From contig JAJEKV010000008.1 in NCBI GenBank assembly GCA_021234155.1, positions 2,823,580 to 2,887,579 of the forward strand: a stretch of DNA of 64,000 nucleotides, in the 5' to 3' direction. Under the pieces are notes generated by a model, which was given only the letters and a program-made list of their open reading frames with translations, made no database searches and had not been told where the DNA came from. Position 1 is the first letter of the stretch. Each line of letters opens with the position of its first letter. Positions 28,881 through 40,549 of the stretch are shown here, one piece after another. This stretch comes from Isoetes taiwanensis. Lineage: Eukaryota; Streptophyta; Lycopodiopsida; Isoetales; Isoetaceae. The translations under genes were made by a program, and so were the position numbers.

Positions 28881-31754
28881 TGCGACTACGCTACCTGAAG
28901 AACAGCTTCTGAAAGTTGGTTCTTGCTTTGTCAAGGAGGACATCTCATATGGTAAACTTGATGATATACTGGAATTATAGAAACAACATTGCAACATTAT
29001 GAGTAGACGATTTGACATGATTGAGTAAACGTTCAGCTGTTTATGCGTTTCTTTTGCCTTACCAATGCAATGAAGGAGGCATAAATTAGCCATTATCTTG
29101 ATATTGAAAAGGCATGTCTATCTGCCAGCTATTCCAGTTCCTGCACTTACCATTTGCCCCTTGCATGGCTAACTTGCCACTGTGGTCTAACATCTTTACT
29201 TACTGTATATTTAGTTTATACTTACGCACATCATAAAGTTTAATATTTCCTAAGTATTTGGCATTGAGAAAAGCTTTCTGATAACAAGCCAATGGTCTCG
29301 ACATTGCTGCTCACAATCACATATTCAGAAGAGAGGCTTGTTGTTGATCTTGTTTGATGGTCCTTTATCCATGATGATCAGTTTTTAAATTTTGTGATGT
29401 TTAGTTCTTAGTTTCTACCTAGCTTATTCCTTTATTGGACAATGTTATCATTGGCTTAACTTTCTCTCCTAGTCCCTTTTTCCATGATGATTTTAGGGGG
29501 TAACATATCTCCAGCTTGTTTGGTTCACTCCATATTACTATGACAGTTGCAATGAGAACGAAGGCCCCAAAGCACAACTATCTCTAGATACAATGGAAAG
29601 AGACATAAAAGATTTGACAATAATATTTACCTGATGCTATTATGGGATAGGAACATTCTATGGTTTTGGGGCTATTCTATGGAATGGCATGTGATTTTAT
29701 ATCATTTCAAATGTATTGTTCCATTTCTTGAATCGATTACATAATTCCTATTTTTGAATTAAGCCATAATAAATGGCGATTCAGTTTCCTGGTCTCCGTC
29801 CTTTTCTTTGTTGTTATTAGATGTGATTTGCTTTACTGTGACAAAATGTGTCTTTATTGTTATATAGCACTAGTAGTTCTAAGTAAATGCATTCCCTTCC
29901 AGAGTGCCTGTGGCACCACAATGCTTCTTGTATCCTTTATGATTTTGAGTTAAAGTCTATACACATTTATGTGAAGTACATGGGTCAAGACCACTACTAT
30001 CATTTCTTGTACCTTCTTAAAACTTAATTGTAGCCAATATGATGATAACATCTGGGAATATGATAATTACCAATGCATTATTGCACTAATAGAAATTTGT
30101 GAACAACCAGAAGTTAGGTGTATTACATTATGTAGGACCACAATCCAAATCCCAAGTAGCTGCTACATGATGTACATGCTATGAATGATATATGTCATAC
30201 TATAAAAGACGTCCTAGTTTTATCAGTCAGATGTGCAACCACTGCGATTATGAGGCTTGTAAAGGTAAATTATTACCCATGTTTTTCCCTCATGAAGCTC
30301 AGATTATGGACAGGAACTATGCCATCACCTATCTAGTTAATAAGATGTCTTCCATATTGGGGTTTGCTGCATGATCATGTCTGTATGCAGGGAAAGCACG
30401 CAATAGTTTCATTGTTAATTGTTCCTTACTTTATCATCATTGCTAGAAGATATTTACACACCAGAAAATAAATTTGCAATTAGAATTTTACTAGCTTGGT
30501 GTTGATACTGGTTCTCATTTCCCGGAGAGCATGTTGCAAATTAAATAGAGTTTCTGCTCATAAAACAAGATGCAATCTGGGAACGATGCAGGTTTTAAAT
30601 TCATCATGGTTGGATGAATGTAAAAAGAAAGAGGAGGGAAGTTACAATCATCTGTCAGCAAGGCACATGAGCTATTATATCCATCCGATAGGTCTGAGTG
30701 CAAAACAAGTTTTAAACGCATTTTATATTGATGTGAATATGCACTGTGGAGTACACAGCCAGATGGATTGCCAACTTGTGACATGCTTATTCTTTATTCT
30801 TTCTCATGTTGGGCAGGTACTCTTATTGTTGATATGGCTTAACTTTTGTAATTTTTGCAGGTAAGTCGAGTTCAATAAGCCATACAGGTGGATCTAACTT
30901 AACAAATAGAAAGCTAAAGCAACCATCCTCCACTGCTACATCAAAAGACATAGGGGCAGAACATAAACTACAAGTTTTAGAGGAGATTGCAAGGACAACT
31001 GCATCTAGTGCAGTGCAAGAAATGCATTATAAATGATGGTTCAATTGCGAACACGGTGCCTTTGCAGAAATCTCACGATGCAAACTAAATAATTTATATC
31101 CAAAGCTCCTTATTTAACGCCAGACTTGTGCAATTGGATCTTGAATACTCGTCTGTGCATGTAGTTATGTTGCATATAATCTGATTCTGGTATAGACATA
31201 AGGCAATATGCGATGCATGGAAGCTTCTTACCAAAGCATGACCACACAAAAGTTCAAACAATGAGCTCACTTCTTGTAATCTATTCTATTCTTGGAAGAA
31301 CCGATGATAATTTTTTGTATGTGATACTGCAGCAACATTTATACTCAATAAGAGATGCCCATTCTATGGGCGACACCATAAGGGTTAGCCATCGGGACAA
31401 GGATTCTTTCTATCAAGGTCCAATGTAACACTCTTATATTAATATATATTCTCTTTGCATGGCCACTGAAATTCACATTACTACAACTAAAATTCCAACT
31501 CAAATCCATCTATCTAGCCTTGTTCCCAACCCTGCAGTTCTACTAGTTTTGTTTTTTTTTTTTTTTTTTTAATAGGGGTCTTTAATGCATTGCGAACCAT
31601 TGGAAGTTCATAGAAAATTTGTAGGTTATATTAGTTCATAAAACCAACAAGTTATTATTAGGTTGTAATTTTAAGTTGTTGCACAGTCGCCAACAATTTA
31701 AGAAACTGCCTGAAAACTACCCTTAAGTCCAATGTTCTGGCTTTTATCTCTTAC
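28881..31754. other. Mostly non-genic; one possible two-exon remnant
   Basis: The only coding hint is a pair of splice-compatible segments. The first is 30231-30264, after TATCAGTCAG and before GTAAAT, reading MCNHCDYEACK. The second starts after TTTTTGCAG at 30861, with the frame KSSSISHTGGSNLTNRKLKQ continuing to a TGA at 31034-31036. Phases agree (AAA-G joined to GT), and the CxxC opening could be a zinc-finger start. I do not recognise the protein. A 19-T run lies at 31552-31570. Confidence 0.3.
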
Positions 31755-32890
31755 TTGGAAGTAAGGAACATTTTAATTGAAATGACCATGAAAATGGCAT
31801 CTGATCCTCTTGCAGACCTTAAACTGGACTTATGTGAAAAGACCATTAAGCCACTGACTTTTCTTAAAAGAATAGGCGGACCTAAAGGCAAAGGAACTTT
31901 AAAAAAAAAACAGCAATCTGACTCCCCTTCAGCTAGTGTTCAAAGCAGAATCAGTGCTCCTCCGAGAATGATGCTGATCCTGCTCAAACAGCCAATCCAA
32001 ACTCTGATAGTTGCATTGTGGAAATACATTTAGCTCCTGGAGGCTTTGATCACTCTGTCACAAAGTTTCAAGCTGATCGGGACATTTCTAAGGATGACAC
32101 AGCAAGAAATAAGGTATGTCATAGGTATTTTGGATCATTTATTATTTATAAATGTAATTTCCTGATTTTATGGTCCTCGTTGGGTCATATTCTACTTAGG
32201 AACTGACTTATGATGAAGTAATACTTTGTTATACGGGAGTTATCTCCTGGACATTTATATTTATGGCTAGTGTGCCATCATTGCCACTCGGCATTCCAAA
32301 CACGCCTTCTCAGCTCGTCCCTAAATATGTTCTTGATATTGAATCCTTGAGTTATCATTGTTGTTCCTCATTTGGTGTTATATGTTATTTCTATGCAGAT
32401 TTTTAGGAGATTACATAAGGACTGTCTTGGCAGGCTACACTTGACTGATGATGGTCCTAAAAATAAGAGGAAGATAGTTCATATCATGTTCTCTTCAAAA
32501 ATATTGGATAAGATATGCTTGCCCAAAACTTTCCAGCACGCTCTGATTGAATGTTTAGGTGAACTAGGACAAGTCATCATGGATGAATCCATGTTTTCTT
32601 GGGAATATACGGAAAATCTCAGTGATATATGCTACAAGCCATCCTCTATCTTTGCTTCTGACAGAAACGCGAAGTGTCCTTGTAGTAATCCTAATCTAGA
32701 AGTTTCATTGACTCAAATATTGGACACGTTCGTACAACAAGTCTAAACATTATCAGGAATAAGGAACTTAGGAACTTGTTTAGTAAAGGTCTAAACCATA
32801 TTCCCAACAAGGTTCTAGATATTGACGTTCTCGAGAAGGATATTTGGAGAGCTTGCGACAAGTTGTTTGAGCTGGAATCAAAATCTTTCC
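31755..32890 (+). pseudogene. Intron-containing relic, possibly from a Penelope-like retroelement protein
   Basis: Coding text runs from about 31755 with a frame change near 31965 and then to 32113, reading HLAPGGFDHSVTKFQADRD and ending DDTARNK. A consensus donor GTATGT follows at 32114, and an acceptor TATGCAG ends at 32398. The frame continues in phase 0 with IFRRLHKDCLGRLHLTDDGP to about 32690. A further frame change brings IGHVRTTSLNIIRNKELRNL and SKGLNHIPNKVLDID (about 32720-32825). A C-P-C segment followed by HV-T--L-II-N--LR-L--KG recalls proteins upstream of reverse transcriptases in Penelope-like elements of early land plants; this is memory-based. It stops at about 32890, where an unrelated sequence begins. 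No RT motifs are visible. Confidence 0.5.
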
Positions 32891-33070
32891 CAAGACCCAA
32901 TTCCGGCTGCCCTCCATGAATTCGCTCTCCAGGCTTTATAATCGAGGCTCTGGAGTTCACTGCACTCAACTACAGTGCAAAACCGACCTGCCCATGCTTT
33001 GATTCGATCCGAATCATAGCTCCTTGCCACCACTCTGAGATCTGGCATCCGGGTCTACCGGTCTGATACA

Positions 33071-33484
33071 AATTCATCCATCTATTCCTTATAACAGGTT
33101 TTATAACCCACCCAACCCATTAATGCCACGTGTTCATTTAAACCTTAATATTTAACATAGCTAACTTTCGTTTTTACCCCTAGTACCAATACTAGTTCTA
33201 CTAACAACTTAGTTAGCTATACATTAATATAAGATCTTCCGCGTCTACAAACCTTGCAAGCTCCCTCCGCACTAATATTTGATAATATTAGTGCCCCCTA
33301 GCGAACCATTATCCGTCGCTAGCAACTATTACCACTTATTCCGCTTCTCGTCACCATAGACTAATTACAGTCAACATGGCCTATTAATCATAACTGCCTG
33401 GCAATTGCGATTAATAGTACCCCATGCTCATGGACGTCCATCAAGGGTCCGATTCCGGTTATACTCTTGGGAGCACCTGTAACA
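33071..33484 (-). repeat. Candidate LTR in minus orientation, with primer-site-like sequence
   Basis: Read on the minus strand, it begins TGTTACAGGTGC at 33484 and runs about 414 bp. Next comes TGTATCAGAC (33070-33061), close to the tRNA-Met primer site TGGTATCAGAGC. Beyond it a 56-residue frame opens with ATG at 33048 (MPDLRVVARSYDSDRIKAWA) and stops at 32878. The CA end is not seen and there is no partner LTR. An 11-bp-arm hairpin GCACTAATATT-TGAT-AATATTAGTGC lies inside at 33269-33294. Confidence 0.4.
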
Positions 33485-33520
33485 CAAACCCTGGAGAATC
33501 GACTAAAGAAGGATAAGTGA

Positions 33521-34198
33521 CAAGTCATATGCTGGCATTGTTGGCATAATGGTCATTACAGAAATGGTTGTGTTAGCTTTCAAATAGATGTTGCAACAAA
33601 TTGGATTTATTAGTATTTCAAATGTTTCTTCATATCCAAAGCAAGAAAATAACCGTACTATCTTCCATGTTCAGTGATCATTATTTAGCCTTTGCATCTA
33701 CTGATCAGTCCTCTGTTTCTTCTCGATTTATGATGGACTCTGGTGCTTTATGCCATCTAACTAATTATTTTTCTGCTCCTTCTATCCTTACCGTACAATT
33801 TGCTCTTTTTATTGGACTCATTTACTCGAGTATTCACTTGAGGGAGGAACTACCTACAAAATTCCTCTAGCTTCTTTTACAATAGATTTTAAGATTGCGG
33901 GTTCATCTAAAAGTAGTTCTACACTGGATGGATCTATATAGGTATAGTCCACATGTTCTCAGTGAAATTCTTATTTGTCACAGCCTATTAAAATATAAGA
34001 AACTCTTATATCCAAAGCCGTGAAATAAACTTGGCTAAAATATGCCAAAAGTTCAGGTGAAAGTTTATTCTACGATGCATTTCTGTAGGAGATAAATATA
34101 TCTTCTAACCTTTCCACGAAATAAATTCTTGTGTATTTGTGCATTGGCAACTTGAAACATTATCACAAGCACTTTCAATTTGGCAAAGAAAGACATGC
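33521..34198 (+). pseudogene. Third copia relic: gag zinc knuckle and protease
   Basis: A perfect CCHC knuckle CWHCWHNGHYRNGC is encoded at 33530-33571. It is followed in another frame (33601-33870) by a protease-like MDSGALCHLT. Further downstream 34139-34198 could be a worn GAG-pre-integrase segment. The relic is cut at 34198 by the poly(T) end of the LINE, so the LINE inserted into it. Stops between the pieces show that it is long dead. Confidence 0.65.
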
Positions 34199-36790
34199 TT
34201 TTTTTTTTTTTTGAAGGACGACAAGCTTTATTCACCAACTAAAAACCAAAGCAACATAAAATGCAAAGACAGGATTATAACCCCAGTGGACAAACCGATC
34301 CAACTGAGCAAAACCACCTGCCTATGCAAAAGAATGAATCGAAGGTAAGTATGCCGGTCGGACTTTCTTCTCTTGATCAAGAGAAGAACAATTATAAACC
34401 ATAACAATTTTATTTTTCGCGGCGAAGAACAATCTCATCTGCGATTATCGCCCTTAAAGATAAACAACCTTCTTCTCTTCAGATTGACCATAAAAGCCAA
34501 CCACATGCGAGATGAAAAGCTTCGTTTCCGTAGTTTATTGCCAAGCATCGGGATAGATAGCAAGCAAAATTTCTTTGGCTAGATCGAGCGATGCCAAATA
34601 GGGTCAACAACCAAGACCATACGCGAAGCCGCTCACACAAGAAAAACAATGCTCAATACTCTCAACCCTTTTGGCGGCATAAAGGATGAGCTCTAAAATC
34701 CGATTATCCATTTTATGGACTAACACATTGACTCTAAGGCATCTATGGATCACTTGCCACCACAAAACTACTACTTTGGGATGAAGCGACTTTTATCCCA
34801 CACCCATATCAAACACTTTTCCATTGTGGTGAGGGACCTGAAGATGCCACCTATTAGATAGAGGCGGGGACTGGAGTAATGCAAAAAGCAATTTATACAC
34901 GAAGACACAAATACGGGCCGGATATCCCGATGGCAACCCCATACGACTACCTCAATCGTGGACGTAATCCTGTGGCAACAATGCGACAATATGATTCCAG
35001 CATTGCTCGTCCCCATCCGTACAACAAGAACTTTTATTCTAAATGCTTCCATGACATGAGATGACCGGACTCATATCAAGCCGCAATAGTGTTGATACCG
35101 CTGCTCCAACGTCGTTGTGTCTTTGGATGAACAACCACACTTAGAGGCACATTCTTGGAGTGTCTTGCAAAGGAATCCACCAAGATGGAGTGGAAACCAA
35201 GACATGCCTCGGGATTAATATGGAAAAGAGACGACGGTCTCCCAAGCAAAGAAGCAACCCCTTTAGAAAGGGAGAAGCATTAGGATACTGATGCATATGA
35301 TAAAGCAAAGCCCAAGGAAGGAGGGGCTTAATGGTGGCCTTATGAAATGGGAGACAATGCTGAATCGATCGCACCAACAACCTCAGGCGAGAATCATCCT
35401 TACCAATGAAAATCCTCCAAAGGAACTTTGATATCATCACCTTGCTTTGGAGGTGAAAATCCAACATACCAAGACCACCGGCCGCCTTAGGTCTAATGCA
35501 TTTCCGTCCAAGCTACCTTGACCACCGCTCCTAACTCATTTCCACCCCAAATAAAATTTACGACGATCCCACAATCTCCTCCATCTTACATCATGAGCTA
35601 ATAGAAGCGAGCGCCATGTAGACATGAGTATTACTAAGAATACATTTAGCCCGATTGATTCTCACGGGCATGGGATAGTTTATTTGTATTCCACCAAAAC
35701 AAGTGCTTTTGCAACCCACTAATGATTTCATCCCAAGCATCCGAAGCGTAGACGTGAATTCCAACCGGGATACCAAAGCAACTTTGTGGTATTGCCATGC
35801 GAAGAATCTTCCATGGATAGTCCAAAATAGAGGGAGAAATGGGATTGTCCAACGTCCACAAAGTCAGTACATTTTGCCACCCTACAAGAACTCCCCGATG
35901 CTAAGGAGAATGTGTCTAATAATAGCTTAGCATTACGAAGATTCTCATTTTTCGGCAATTAGGAACAAAAAGTGTCATCGCATATTGGTTACATACCCTT
36001 TGAGAACCATATCGTCCATTGGAGGCCTTGAATAACGCCATCTTGGGTAGCCACGGAGAAGAGCTAGGATAATATGCCACAATTGTGAAAAGCAAGGGTG
36101 CTAAGGGACAACCTTGCGAATTCTCTACCACTACAAAAAATATCCGATGGCTCGCATACGAAAAGGACGGTAGATCCGGCCGATGTATGGAGCTTCATGA
36201 CATTCCTTGTGAATGACTCCCCAAACCCAATGCAAGAAGACACTTCTCAAGAAACCCCAATCAACACTATCGTAAGCTTTAGCAAAATCAAGCTTAAGAT
36301 ACGCTTCTATGACCTCAGTAACCGGCCCAATATATTCCTTCATATCGTGACCACCGTTTGGTTGAGAATACAACTTCCAGGGGAAAAGCCGGATTGTGTT
36401 GGATTGAGATAGGTCACTAAAGATGTCTCTCTCTCTTTTGGCCAATGTCTTAGCAAAGATCTTGTACGAGAGGAAAGCAATGTAATAGGGCCAAATGGAA
36501 ATAGTCTTGGGTTCCTTGCTCTTTGGAATGAGAGAGATACAACACATAATCAAAATCTTATAAGGCTCCTAAATCTCTAAAACTCACAAAGGCATCATAT
36601 ATGTCATCCTCCAACCAGCCCCAAAGACTCCAAAAGAATTCAATAGGAAAGCCATCAAGACCCGGGCATTTGTCCCTTTTCAAGAGAGCCACAGCTGCTT
36701 TTAAGTCCTCCTTCACGATATTAGACTCAAGAAGCAACCTCTGCTCTTCAGAAACAATGCGACGCACCTTAGTCAACATGGCCAATTATC
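34199..36790 (-). mobile_element. 5'-truncated L1-type LINE, degraded
   Basis: The element is on the minus strand, so its 3' poly(A) appears as 14 T at 34199-34212, preceded on its own strand by AATAAA (34232-34227). Reverse transcriptase motifs appear in order from high to low coordinates: LKRDKCPGLDGFPIEFF (about 36690-36640), SLIPKSKEPKTI then LDFAKAYDSVDWGFL (36530-36240), QGCPLAPLLFTIV (about 36115-36075), an eroded YADD region NQYAMTLFVPN (about 35985), AGGLGMLDF (about 35470) and a downstream zf-RVT-like zone to about 34650. The frame is broken many times. The 5' end near 36790 falls inside RT, so the endonuclease domain was never copied or has been lost. Target-site duplications were not found. 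It is nested in the copia relic at 33.5-34.2 kb. Confidence 0.85.
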
Positions 36791-39278
36791 ATTAGAGATT
36801 TTATTATCACTGCCACCCATGGCCACTACTAACATTTCTTTTAGTTCTTATTCTATCATTTAAATATTCTAGTAGAGGGTGTCATATCCAGGTAATAGTT
36901 TTGCTCTTTATGTGCCTCCAAAATTTGTTGGCTCTAAACTTTCTTCTTACATGCCATTAATAAAAATTGACGTTTTGGAACAGTATCAGATGTTTGTCTA
37001 AAACATTATAACTATCAAATCTTTATCCAACTCTTAAATGAACTTGAAACTTATATTCCTAAGCTAATCATATGGATTTTAGAGCATTAATTCATTTGAT
37101 GAGGACTAGAGTATCTTGTCAGATTAGTGATAATACCATTAGAAAGGGTGGGCACCCATAAGACAGCTTGCCCATCAAGATACCATGCTAGACGTCTTGA
37201 GAACCACCTCATTACACTTACAATTAGCTACAGATGTTGTTATTATCTTATATTAAATGATGATACAAATATCAAATGATAATCTAGAGTCAAGATGCCT
37301 TTTCTACTTGTGATGAAGTGCACACTTGGGCTTGCAGATGGCACTACAATTATGAAGAATCTTATTCAAAACTCCAACAACAACGACGACGACGACGACA
37401 AAAACAAAAACAGGCCCAGTATCTTCTTACTTTTACTTTGCCTTTTCAAGGTATTATATTCAAATTGGGAAGTAACATAAATGTGGGGGACAAATCTATG
37501 CTTTGTCTACATGCGATACTGCTAAACTTGATTCAACTCAATAAGGACAATGGTTGAATTTTAGTTAGTGCATGCTTCTTTCATTTTGTTGAATGAAAAT
37601 TCATGGGAGGTGCTTGCATAGTGAAGCATGTACAAAATCAGTACAAATTAATCTACTACATTTGCACGTTATCAATTTCTCCAACTTCGCTGCTATAATG
37701 TTTTTATGGTTATAACTTTTTTCATGGTTGGAGGGCTCGTACTGTAGGAGATCAAGTTCAAGCCAGTTCAGGCAACAAAGATGCAAGAGTTTATATTTTC
37801 AAACTTGATACGATTCTTGACCTTCTGGGATGGGTTGATACGGAGCAAGCACGGGGGAGTGGTCTACGGCGAATGGGTTATGGGAATGTGGCAAATAGCG
37901 TGTGAATGTTAGTTCTAATGTATCCCCAAGTGTATAGAAAGAAGAGGCATAGGATAACATAACATTTGGGTGTGAAGAACCATTGATATTTATGGAAGGG
38001 GTCGAGGCACTATCATTAGGATGATTATTAGTTGAGGAAAAGGCCATAGATAATATCCCATATGATAAATCATGTATTCTAATTAAAGGCAAGGAGATAT
38101 TTTGATATAAAAGGCAATTGCCTGCTAAAAAAGGCTAAATTTGTGGAGAGATCTATAAATAGAACCTAAATTTCAGTTAGAGATATCTCCCATAAGCAAG
38201 AAACAAATTGAGGCCACTTTTTACTTTATTTGGAACCATTTCTGAGCCTAAGTTTCGGATTGGGATGGCATCTCAAGTAGTTCATCCGTATGAGGAGTAA
38301 TGGCTAAAACGTGACAAGGGGTCATAGATTAACACTTAGACTGACATTCTGGGACTTGCAATTACTTTCTGATCTGTGGCTACTTGGAGTAGCGAGATTA
38401 GCCTGGAAGGTCAGTAAGCCAGATGCCAGAGCTTTGTATTTGCCATAGCATTTGTGTTTGCCATAACCCAGTGGATCCGGTTGGGTGCTTAATTGTGCTC
38501 CTATATTCTTTGTATCTGGAAGACTATCTCTTTCTTGATCTTGTTCTTCAGTGGTGATGATGTTGTGATGTTGTGAATTCAAGTTGACCTTGTTTATCTA
38601 CTAAAATATTATTTCAAGACTATATAAGTATCCCAAATACTATGAATCATATCAAAACTTACGTTAATGCAAACCAAGAACTGTTATTTTATATGTCTCT
38701 TTCCTTGTTTTTGTTGTACGTACACGTCTTGAGTTTTCTTGTTCCTGGGAACACTCTTGCTTTGGCCTCGCAAGGGCCTCTGTCTTTTAGGGCCCGATAT
38801 GCTTTTATACATGATAATCATTGACATTAATCTTAAATGCATATCTATATAAGGCATCCAGCGGTAGGTGGTGGACTTCAAATATGTATGCACAAAGGAG
38901 GAATCTTAATACAACCACTGCAGGAAAAAAAAGGAAAAAAAAAAGAAGAAAAAACATATCGACCCTTTATGTACTTTCAAAGGTCTTACACTCCAACGCT
39001 CCTGGTTGCTCTAAATTTCCATTCAATGGTTTGAGCCAAAATAGAGCAATATCTTCTGGAGTACAATGGTACACTATAGCATTTATCTTTCCTAGCGCAA
39101 AATTCTTGAACAAGCACAGAGATGTGCAGTGATACCTTCACCTTCATCCCTCAACAGGAACTCCAATTCAATTTTCGTCATTTCAATCACTTTTCCATGT
39201 TGTTTGACGCACACACCATGTTTTATCCACATCGACCCACAAAGGCAGCACCAAGTGACTTTGGAATTTTTAGTGCTT
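36791..39278. other. Non-genic stretch
   Basis: No recognisable gene. A (GAC)n-like run CGACGACGACGACGAC lies at about 37383-37398 and A-rich tracts lie near 38926-38955. Short frames throughout lack conserved motifs. Confidence 0.45.
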
Positions 39279-39690
39279 GCAACAATGATGAAGTTCTTGA
39301 TTCGGTTATAAGGGGCTACTAAAATAAAAGTAGATACTTGGGGAAAGTCTCGGAAGATCTATGCATATCTAGCATTGTTTTTTTTTTTTTTTTTTTTGAA
39401 CTTGGCCCGATTTTCGGCAAAGATTGACAAAGGTTGTATCTTTTAATAAGTTCAAGACATCCACATAAAGGCAAACAAAGATTTGGATTGCAAAACAACA
39501 ATGACGAAGTTGTTGATCTAGTTATAATTCTTAGGGGCTTACTAAAATAAAGTAGACTGCGGGTGAGTCACAAGATCCATGCATGTCTAGGCCATGTTCT
39601 TTTGAGCTTAAAGTGATTTCCAGCATTCAATTGACAAGGTTGTATCTTTTAAAAAGTTCAAGACATCCAAATATTGGCACGTAAGTACTA
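39279..39690 (+). repeat. 217-bp tandem duplication with a 20-T insertion
   Basis: CAACAATGATGAAGTTCTTGAT (39279) and CAACAATGACGAAGTTGTTGAT (39496) open two units. Both contain GGGGCTTACTAAAATAAA-like, CATGCATGTCTAG-like, GACAAAGGTTGTATCTTTTA and AGTTCAAGACATCCA segments. Unit 1 carries 20 T at 39378-39397 where unit 2 has TTCTTTTGAG. Confidence 0.8.
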
Positions 39691-40549
39691 AATGTTGGGA
39701 TTTATGGCTTCTTGCTATCAATTCGATTCAACTCCAAAAAATTCAATATTGCATTGAATAGTTTATGGAAAAGTGTGTAAGCATGGTTCTAAAATAGGGG
39801 GGTTCCACCCCATAAAATCCGGCCATCTTCAAAATTTCCAATGAAGTGATTGATGTTTTATCCGGTAACAGGTAACATGGTAACATCAAATTGAGGGCGA
39901 CATTTTTCCGAGTTGGGTGGGCCACTAAATTCGACCCCTGAAAGTAAGTATGAAACGTTGGAATTTATGGCCCCCTTGCTTTACTCCAAAAAGTCGGCCC
40001 AACCGAAACCCAAATGTCACTGATAGTGGAATAAATCAAGAGAAACGTAATTATATCAATATTGACATTCAAAAAGGTCCTATCTCAAAGTATGGTCCCC
40101 ATTCTGAATGCTTAGGGGATATATTGACAAAAAGGGTTCCTTTAGGACCATGTTCTTGCTTGAACTATTATGTCGCCAATCAGAACTATTAAAATAACAA
40201 TAACAAATTTATAGCCAGGCCATCAGCCCTGATTTTGCTCTAGCACGAGTATACTCAAGACCAAAAAAACGCCAGCTTTGCTTCTGTATTTTTGTGTCGC
40301 CAGAAAATTTCTGAAGTTTATAATCATCCAAGGGGATCCTTGAACAACTTAGCTTTCTAACTCCAAGTCTCTGAACGTTCTATTATAGCATCAAATGCGA
40401 AAACCCCTGTGCTTACAATGCCATTCTTCATCTCATATCATGAAATAATGTGCTTGAAAATTATGCCTGCATCTATACAACTCTGCTATTTACAATGCCT
40501 CACGTTACACTTGCAGCAAACCTCAAAAATGGCAATGTTAACCTCTTGA
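39691..40549. other. Non-genic stretch; 3' flank of the TFIIIC gene
   Basis: No coding signal. The part nearest 40549 is expected to hold the 3' UTR of the minus-strand TFIIIC90-like gene. I see no canonical AATAAA there. Confidence 0.45.

Noticed and set aside
33372-36785. AGTCAACATGGCC at 33370 and 36771 as a target-site duplication of the LINE
   Set aside because: The second copy lies inside the LINE coding sequence and the first is 800 bp from the poly(T) end, so the match is probably chance.
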